The notes under the pieces were generated by a model, which worked only from the letters and a program-made list of their open reading frames with translations, ran no database searches and had not been told where the DNA came from. A stretch of DNA of 64,000 bases from Gammaproteobacteria bacterium (lineage in GTDB: Bacteria > Pseudomonadota > Gammaproteobacteria > Steroidobacterales > Steroidobacteraceae), in NCBI GenBank assembly GCA_003164785.1, contig PLUE01000022.1:1-64000 (forward strand), read 5' to 3'. Shown piece by piece: positions 60,278-64,000 of this stretch. Position 1 is the first letter of the stretch. Each line of letters begins with the position of its first letter. Both the position numbers and the translations under genes were made by a program.

Positions 60278-61561
60278 TCAACGCCGGCTGCGATGATCGA
60301 CGAGCACCTTGCCGTGCTTGACGACCACGGCCACGCGGGTCAGGTTGAACACGTCATCGAGCGGATTGCCGGCCAGGATCACGAGGTCAGCCGTTTTGCC
60401 GGTCTCGATCGTACCAACGTCGGCGCTTCTGCCGATTGCGGCGGCGGCGTTCGGCCCCATGATCCTGACGATGTCGCGCGGCGAGAAGACCGCGCTGAGC
60501 GCCCGCAGCTCGTCCGACAAACTGTCCTTCGGATCCCATTGCGTGTCGGTGCCGTAGGCATATGTCATGCCGCCCTCCCAGAGGATCCGCGCGTTCACCG
60601 GGCCCTGGCCGCCGCTCGCCAGCGGCCCCGGCATCGGGAACGGTCCGCCGTCGCGGAACAGGGGATGGTTCTGAGCGTCGAAGTGCGGAATGAACACGGC
60701 CAGTGTCGAGACCATCGGCACGTGCGCGTTGAGCAGCGTCTGGCGGGCGGATTCGTCCTCCTCGAGCCGCCCGATATGCGGGGTGTGCGCCAGGACATCG
60801 ACGTGCGCATTCACCGCGGCGAGGGCGTCCTCGACGGCCGTGGCATGCGTAAACACCCTCAAGTCCAGCTTGTGCGCCTCATCGACGATCACGGACAAGG
60901 TGTGACCTTCCGGACCGCCGGGCGTCGCGAGCATGAAGGTCTTCAACGCGTCGAACCCCTGCCCCTTCGCCGTACGCACCATGGCGCGCACGGCGTCGTC
61001 GGGAATGGCGGGAGGCGCGGTGGTCGGCCGGTTGGGCGGCCGCGCCGGATCGTTGCGCGCCGGATCCGTGAAGCCACCGGGCGGCTGGGCGGCAGCGGGT
61101 CGCGGGAGGGGCATGGATAACGGGATGATGCTCGCCGCATAGAGGGTCGGCCCCGGTATTTCGCCGCTGTTCAAGCGCCGGCGAAGCTCCAGTATCCCCT
61201 TCGGATCATCCCCCATGGAAAAGACGGTGGTAAATCCCGCGTCCAGGTACGACGCCATGCTCTCCCGGGCGTGATCCTTGAGCCATGCGGTCGAGTCGCC
61301 CCGGATGAGATGGCGATGGGCATCGATGAAGCCCGCCATCACGGTCATGCCGCGGGCATCGATGGCCGGGCCGCCGACGGGAGCCGCACCGCTGCGGACG
61401 GCCGCGATGCGGCCGCCTTTGATCAGGACGTAACCTGTCTCGATGTCCGTGCCCGTTCCGTCGAGGATCCGGGCGTTCGTGATGAGCAGATTCTGCGCCG
61501 ATGCCGCGAGCGCAAAGGCCAGCGCCACGCACACCGCCGTCACCTGGGATGTAATTCGCAA
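60278..61561 (-). CDS. Exported amidohydrolase-family protein
   Basis: 427 aa from a TTG start with GGAGG 4 nt upstream. The signal peptide (MRITSQVTAVCVALAFALAA, ending ASAQ) makes it periplasmic. Metal-binding motif GFIDAHRHLI (H-x-H) opens the TIM barrel, with later His in FTHAT and LAHTPHIG and an Asp in YGTDTQWDP. The family hydrolyses amide, ester or ring bonds, including imidazolonepropionase- and lactonase-like members; the substrate is unknown. An insertion of Pro-rich sequence (about 150-200) is unusual. It lies in the IclR-flanked cluster, downstream of the CoA-transferase gene. Confidence 0.85.
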   Translation of the reverse strand: MRITSQVTAVCVALAFALAASAQNLLITNARILDGTGTDIETGYVLIKGGRIAAVRSGAAPVGGPAIDARGMTVMAGFIDAHRHLIRGDSTAWLKDHARESMASYLDAGFTTVFSMGDDPKGILELRRRLNSGEIPGPTLYAASIIPLSMPLPRPAAAQPPGGFTDPARNDPARPPNRPTTAPPAIPDDAVRAMVRTAKGQGFDALKTFMLATPGGPEGHTLSVIVDEAHKLDLRVFTHATAVEDALAAVNAHVDVLAHTPHIGRLEEDESARQTLLNAHVPMVSTLAVFIPHFDAQNHPLFRDGGPFPMPGPLASGGQGPVNARILWEGGMTYAYGTDTQWDPKDSLSDELRALSAVFSPRDIVRIMGPNAAAAIGRSADVGTIETGKTADLVILAGNPLDDVFNLTRVAVVVKHGKVLVDHRSRR

Positions 61562-61653
61562 TGATCCTCCGATGCCGCAGCCGCGGCGCTACTTCGCGCG
61601 ACCGGGATAGCCGGCCGCCAGCATTGCCGCCAGGATCGTCGGTGCCGCCGGCG

Positions 61654-62853
61654 TCACGACGCCCTGAGGTCCGGAACACCCGCCTCAGGCCACGCCGCGC
61701 CGGCAGCGAGGTCGGCGCGGATCTTCGGCCCGTGCTCATCGAGCAACGGCGCTGCACGGACCGACCGGGCGCGCACACCGGAGAACTGCACCGGCGGTCG
61801 AACCGCATGCGTGGCGCCCTGGGGCGACTCGACGGGAACCATCAAACCCAGATGGACGACTTGCGGATCATGCACGACCTCATCGATGCTGTTGACGGGT
61901 GCAAAGGGGACGTCGTTCCGGCCCAGGCGCTGCACCCATTCAGCCAGGGGGCGCTGCCCGAAACGTTGCGCCAACGCATCGTTCAGCGCCTCGTAATTGG
62001 CGATGCGCTTCAGTCGTGCACAGAAGCGTGGGTCGGTCGCGAGATCCGGTGCCTCGAGCGCCGCGACCAGACCCTCCCAGAATTTCTCGATGGAGGACAG
62101 GTGAATGGCAATGAGACGTTGGTCCTGCGTGCGCAGAATGTAGGCCTGGGCGAGTTTCGGCCGGTCACTCGAGGTGGGCGTGACCCCGAGGGCAAAGAAC
62201 GCCGCGAAGGGTTCGATGGCGAAGTGGGCCATGGCTTCGAGCATGGATACTTCGACCAGACAGCCGCGGCCGGTGTGGCCGCGTTGAATCAGGGCGGCCA
62301 GGATGCCGTTGGCCGCGTAGATCCCGGTGATGGCGTCGGCCAGCGCGGGACCCAGGAATCGCGGGCGACTCGTATCGACCACGACGCTCAAAAAGCCGCT
62401 CAAGGCCTGTGCCACCGAATCGTAGCTCGGACGCTCGACATAGGGACCACTCGATCCGAAGCCGCTGATGGAGCAATACACCAACCGCGGATTGATCGCG
62501 AGCAGTTGGTCGGGACCCGCGCCCAGGCGCGCGGCGGTGCCCGGCCGAAAGTTCTGGATGAACACGTCCGCCTCGCGAATCAGGCCTTCGAAGATCACGC
62601 GCTCCGGGGCCGCCTTCATGTCGAGCGTCAAGCTGCGCTTGTTGCGGTTGTAGGCCTGGAAGTGCGGCGAGTAGTTGCCCTCCTGATAGCTGCGATACGG
62701 GTCACCCTCCTTGCTCTCGACCTTGATCACATCCGCGCCGAGATCCGCCAGCATCAGGCCGGCGCACGGCCCGGTGATGAACGTCCCCTGCTCCACCACC
62801 CGTATGCCGCTCAGGGCCGCGCCCACCTCCAACTTGTCGTGGCTGCTATCCAT
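61654..62853 (-). CDS. CaiB/BaiF-type (class III) CoA-transferase
   Basis: 399 aa. GIRVVEQGTFITGPCAGLML, then ADLGADVIKVES is the class III N-terminus. The catalytic Asp lies in ALADAITGIYAANGILAALI, followed by GRGCLVEVSMLEA, and the C-terminal loop NDVPFAPVNSIDEVVHDPQV is typical. It moves CoA between acids. The start at 62853 has GAGGAG upstream and overlaps the lyase-like gene by 8 bp, so the two are translationally coupled. Together they suggest CoA activation of a hydroxy-acid followed by C-C cleavage. The substrate acid is unknown. A 22-codon GTG frame follows its stop (GTGA overlap) and is not supported. Confidence 0.92.
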   Translation of the reverse strand: MDSSHDKLEVGAALSGIRVVEQGTFITGPCAGLMLADLGADVIKVESKEGDPYRSYQEGNYSPHFQAYNRNKRSLTLDMKAAPERVIFEGLIREADVFIQNFRPGTAARLGAGPDQLLAINPRLVYCSISGFGSSGPYVERPSYDSVAQALSGFLSVVVDTSRPRFLGPALADAITGIYAANGILAALIQRGHTGRGCLVEVSMLEAMAHFAIEPFAAFFALGVTPTSSDRPKLAQAYILRTQDQRLIAIHLSSIEKFWEGLVAALEAPDLATDPRFCARLKRIANYEALNDALAQRFGQRPLAEWVQRLGRNDVPFAPVNSIDEVVHDPQVVHLGLMVPVESPQGATHAVRPPVQFSGVRARSVRAAPLLDEHGPKIRADLAAGAAWPEAGVPDLRAS

Positions 62854-63667
62854 GGGACTCCTCGAATCCCTCCGGACGCTGTCCATCGTATTGAATCGCC
62901 TCGGCCGCGGCGTGCGACATCACGAAACCGATCGGGCGCAATTGCTCCTCCAACAAGTGCGCCACCAAACTCGCCGTGCGCGCCAGAAGCGGTATTCCCT
63001 TGAGCGCGCCCAGCGGATACCCGACATCGAGCAGAACGGCGGGAATGGCGCCGGACACGTTGATCGCCAACTGCTTCCCGACGAGCGTCGGCAACAGCCG
63101 GGCCACGGCGCGTGCGATCTCCCGGTGTGTGCCGGGCTCGCCCAGCGTCTCGGCCGCAATCTCGAACAGGCGCAGCGCACGCGGGTCGTAGTCCTTGTGC
63201 AGAGGATGCCCATAACCCGGAATCGGCCGCCGCGCCGCCGCGTATTCCCGGATCACCTCCGCCGCCGCACTGTCGATGTCGTCATTCACCGTCCGTTGCC
63301 GGATCGCGACGAGGAACTGGCCCGCCGCCTCGGACGCACCGAGCACGACGGAGCCACAGCCCAGGATGCCGGCCGCCACGGCGCCTTGGATGGCCTCGGG
63401 CGACGCCGCCAGCGTGAGGCGCGCAGCCTGGACGCTCGGCACGAGGCCATGTTCGGCGATGGCCACCAACGTCGCGTCCAACATGCGGCGTTGGGCGGCC
63501 GACGGCAACTCGCCGGTCAGCAGCAACCAGAAGTGCTCGGTGAAGGTGACGTGACCCAACAGGTCCTTGGTAAGGTCTCGACCTCTGACCACGATGGCGC
63601 TTTCGTTCGATGTCGAGATGGCGGTGTGGCGCTGCGCTTGCGATCCTATCTTCACGCGGAATTTCAT
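62846..63667 (-). CDS. Citrate-synthase-fold protein, citryl-CoA-lyase-like
   Basis: 273 aa, shorter than citrate synthase (about 430) and like bacterial citryl-CoA lyases and related proteins. GHVTFTEHFWLLLTGELPS, LGCGSVVLGASEAAGQFL, PIPGYGHPLHKDYDPRALRL (CoA/oxaloacetate His region) and NVSGAIPAVLLDVGYPLGAL are recognised. In relatives the last motif usually has Asp (NVDGA) at the catalytic position; here it is Ser, so cleavage chemistry may be changed or lost. It is the first gene of the operon with the CaiB transferase. Two TTCG-N5-CGAA dyads lie 15-46 bp upstream of the ATG. Confidence 0.82.
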   Translation of the reverse strand: MKFRVKIGSQAQRHTAISTSNESAIVVRGRDLTKDLLGHVTFTEHFWLLLTGELPSAAQRRMLDATLVAIAEHGLVPSVQAARLTLAASPEAIQGAVAAGILGCGSVVLGASEAAGQFLVAIRQRTVNDDIDSAAAEVIREYAAARRPIPGYGHPLHKDYDPRALRLFEIAAETLGEPGTHREIARAVARLLPTLVGKQLAINVSGAIPAVLLDVGYPLGALKGIPLLARTASLVAHLLEEQLRPIGFVMSHAAAEAIQYDGQRPEGFEESHG

Positions 63668-63681
63668 CCTATGGTAGTATT

Positions 63682-63713
63682 TTCGAATAGCGAAAGCCTT
63701 TTCGGCAAGCGAA
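63682..63713. promoter_or_regulatory. Tandem IclR-type operators in the lyase/DUF6152 divergent region
   Basis: TTCG-AATAG-CGAA (63682-63694) and TTCG-GCAAG-CGAA (63701-63713) are spaced exactly 19 bp, as at the VOC promoter. They lie close to the lyase start (63667, minus) and 103 bp before the plus-strand DUF6152-like start (63816), so they could control both directions. Confidence 0.72.
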
Positions 63714-63815
63714 TATAGTGGGCGTCGTGTGGTCGTCAGTCAAGGCGACGCGAAGCGTCTTCGGTTCGCATGGCGAAGGGACAAAACATCGGAATTGCAG
63801 GGGGGGAGGGAGAGG

Positions 63816-64000
63816 GTGACGGGCAAGAACCAATCGACTCGAGCCCCGCGCGCTGCGGGTGCGCTGGCTGGATTGAGCATCGGCCTCGTCGCGATGCCGG
63901 TGCTCGGACACCACTCGTTCGCCATGTACGATCAAACGAAGACCCTGGTGTTGACGGGCGTCATGTACCAGTTCGTGGCCCAGGCGAACCACGCCGAACT
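63816..64000 (+). CDS. DUF6152-like exported protein (partial, 3' end off window)
   Basis: 61 codons are visible from a GTG start preceded by a purine-rich ribosome binding site (GGGAGGGAGAGG). A signal peptide (AGALAGLSIGLVAMPVLG) is followed directly by HHSFAMYDQTKTLVLTGVMY, the N-terminal signature of DUF6152 proteins (name from memory), which begin with HHSF.mfD at the cleavage site and are found beside oxidoreductase and TonB-receptor genes. The function is unknown; the paired His suggest metal binding. The gene is divergent from the lyase/CoA-transferase operon and may share the IclR control. Confidence 0.72.
   Translation, partial: MTGKNQSTRAPRAAGALAGLSIGLVAMPVLGHHSFAMYDQTKTLVLTGVMYQFVAQANHAE

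Noticed and set aside
61586-61654. 22-codon GTG frame overlapping the CoA-transferase stop (GTGA)
   Set aside because: The overlap is suggestive of coupling, but the peptide is very short and has no recognised pattern.
1-64000. CRISPR arrays, intact insertion sequences, prophage genes, rRNA
   Set aside because: No regularly spaced direct repeats, complete transposase, phage structural genes or rRNA sequence were seen while reading both strands.

Overview
The window is GC-rich, densely coded DNA from a Gram-negative proteobacterium. Supporting signs are OmpW, RND and MacAB-TolC type envelope systems, Tat signal peptides, a trifunctional PutA with a ribbon-helix-helix domain, and CcdAB. A soil-type gammaproteobacterium with broad aromatic catabolism fits best, but the taxonomic guess is inference only. 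One RNA gene was found (tRNA-Cys, minus strand, 20746-20819). No CRISPR array and no intact insertion sequence were seen.

Region 1 (1-20.7 kb, on the 3' side of tRNA-Cys) is an oxidative catabolic island of mostly exported enzymes. It holds a molybdenum hydroxylase with a Tat-exported Fe-S subunit, two carotenoid-cleavage-type dioxygenases (CCO; one with its own Tat signal), two quinohemoprotein dehydrogenases with N-terminal cytochrome c domains, a protein made of three tandem SnoaL-like domains, a PEBP protein, a Tat-type carboxylesterase, and two complete members of a secreted Cys-containing family, with a TetR regulator. Between these lie broken genes: both ends of TonB-receptor genes, an AraC tail, a CCO and an aldehyde dehydrogenase that each kept only their two termini, and a truncated third copy of the secreted family. 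I infer extracytoplasmic oxidative cleavage of a stilbene- or carotenoid-like compound, followed by aldehyde and alcohol oxidation in the periplasm. The substrate is unknown.

Region 2 (20.9-32.7 kb) carries a CusA/CzcA-type RND pump and its adaptor (minus), divergent from an outer-membrane channel, a LuxR-type response regulator and a histidine kinase (plus). A large nested inverted repeat lies between the two arms. A ClC chloride channel, a ccdAB toxin-antitoxin pair and a small exported protein follow.

Region 3 (32.7-49.8 kb) has putA with GTTGCA operator half-sites, a CbbR-like LysR regulator divergent from a class II fructose-bisphosphate aldolase, a third CCO, a MacA-MacB-outer-membrane efflux operon, remnants of an APC permease and a MazF-like toxin, a GMC oxidoreductase and OmpW.

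Region 4 (49.9-56.7 kb) has two overlapping genes for a SEC-C/TPR sulfotransferase and a TPR/O-GlcNAc-transferase-like enzyme, then a DUF2721 fragment and an MFS pump with a PadR repressor and its likely operator.

Region 5 (56.8-64 kb) is an aromatic or organic-acid catabolic regulon: intradiol dioxygenase, alpha/beta hydrolase, VOC protein, IclR regulator, amidohydrolase, CaiB-type CoA-transferase, citryl-CoA-lyase-like protein and the start of a DUF6152-like gene. Five copies of a TTCG-N5-CGAA palindrome sit at three promoters (two of them as pairs spaced exactly 19 bp) and point to one IclR-controlled regulon.
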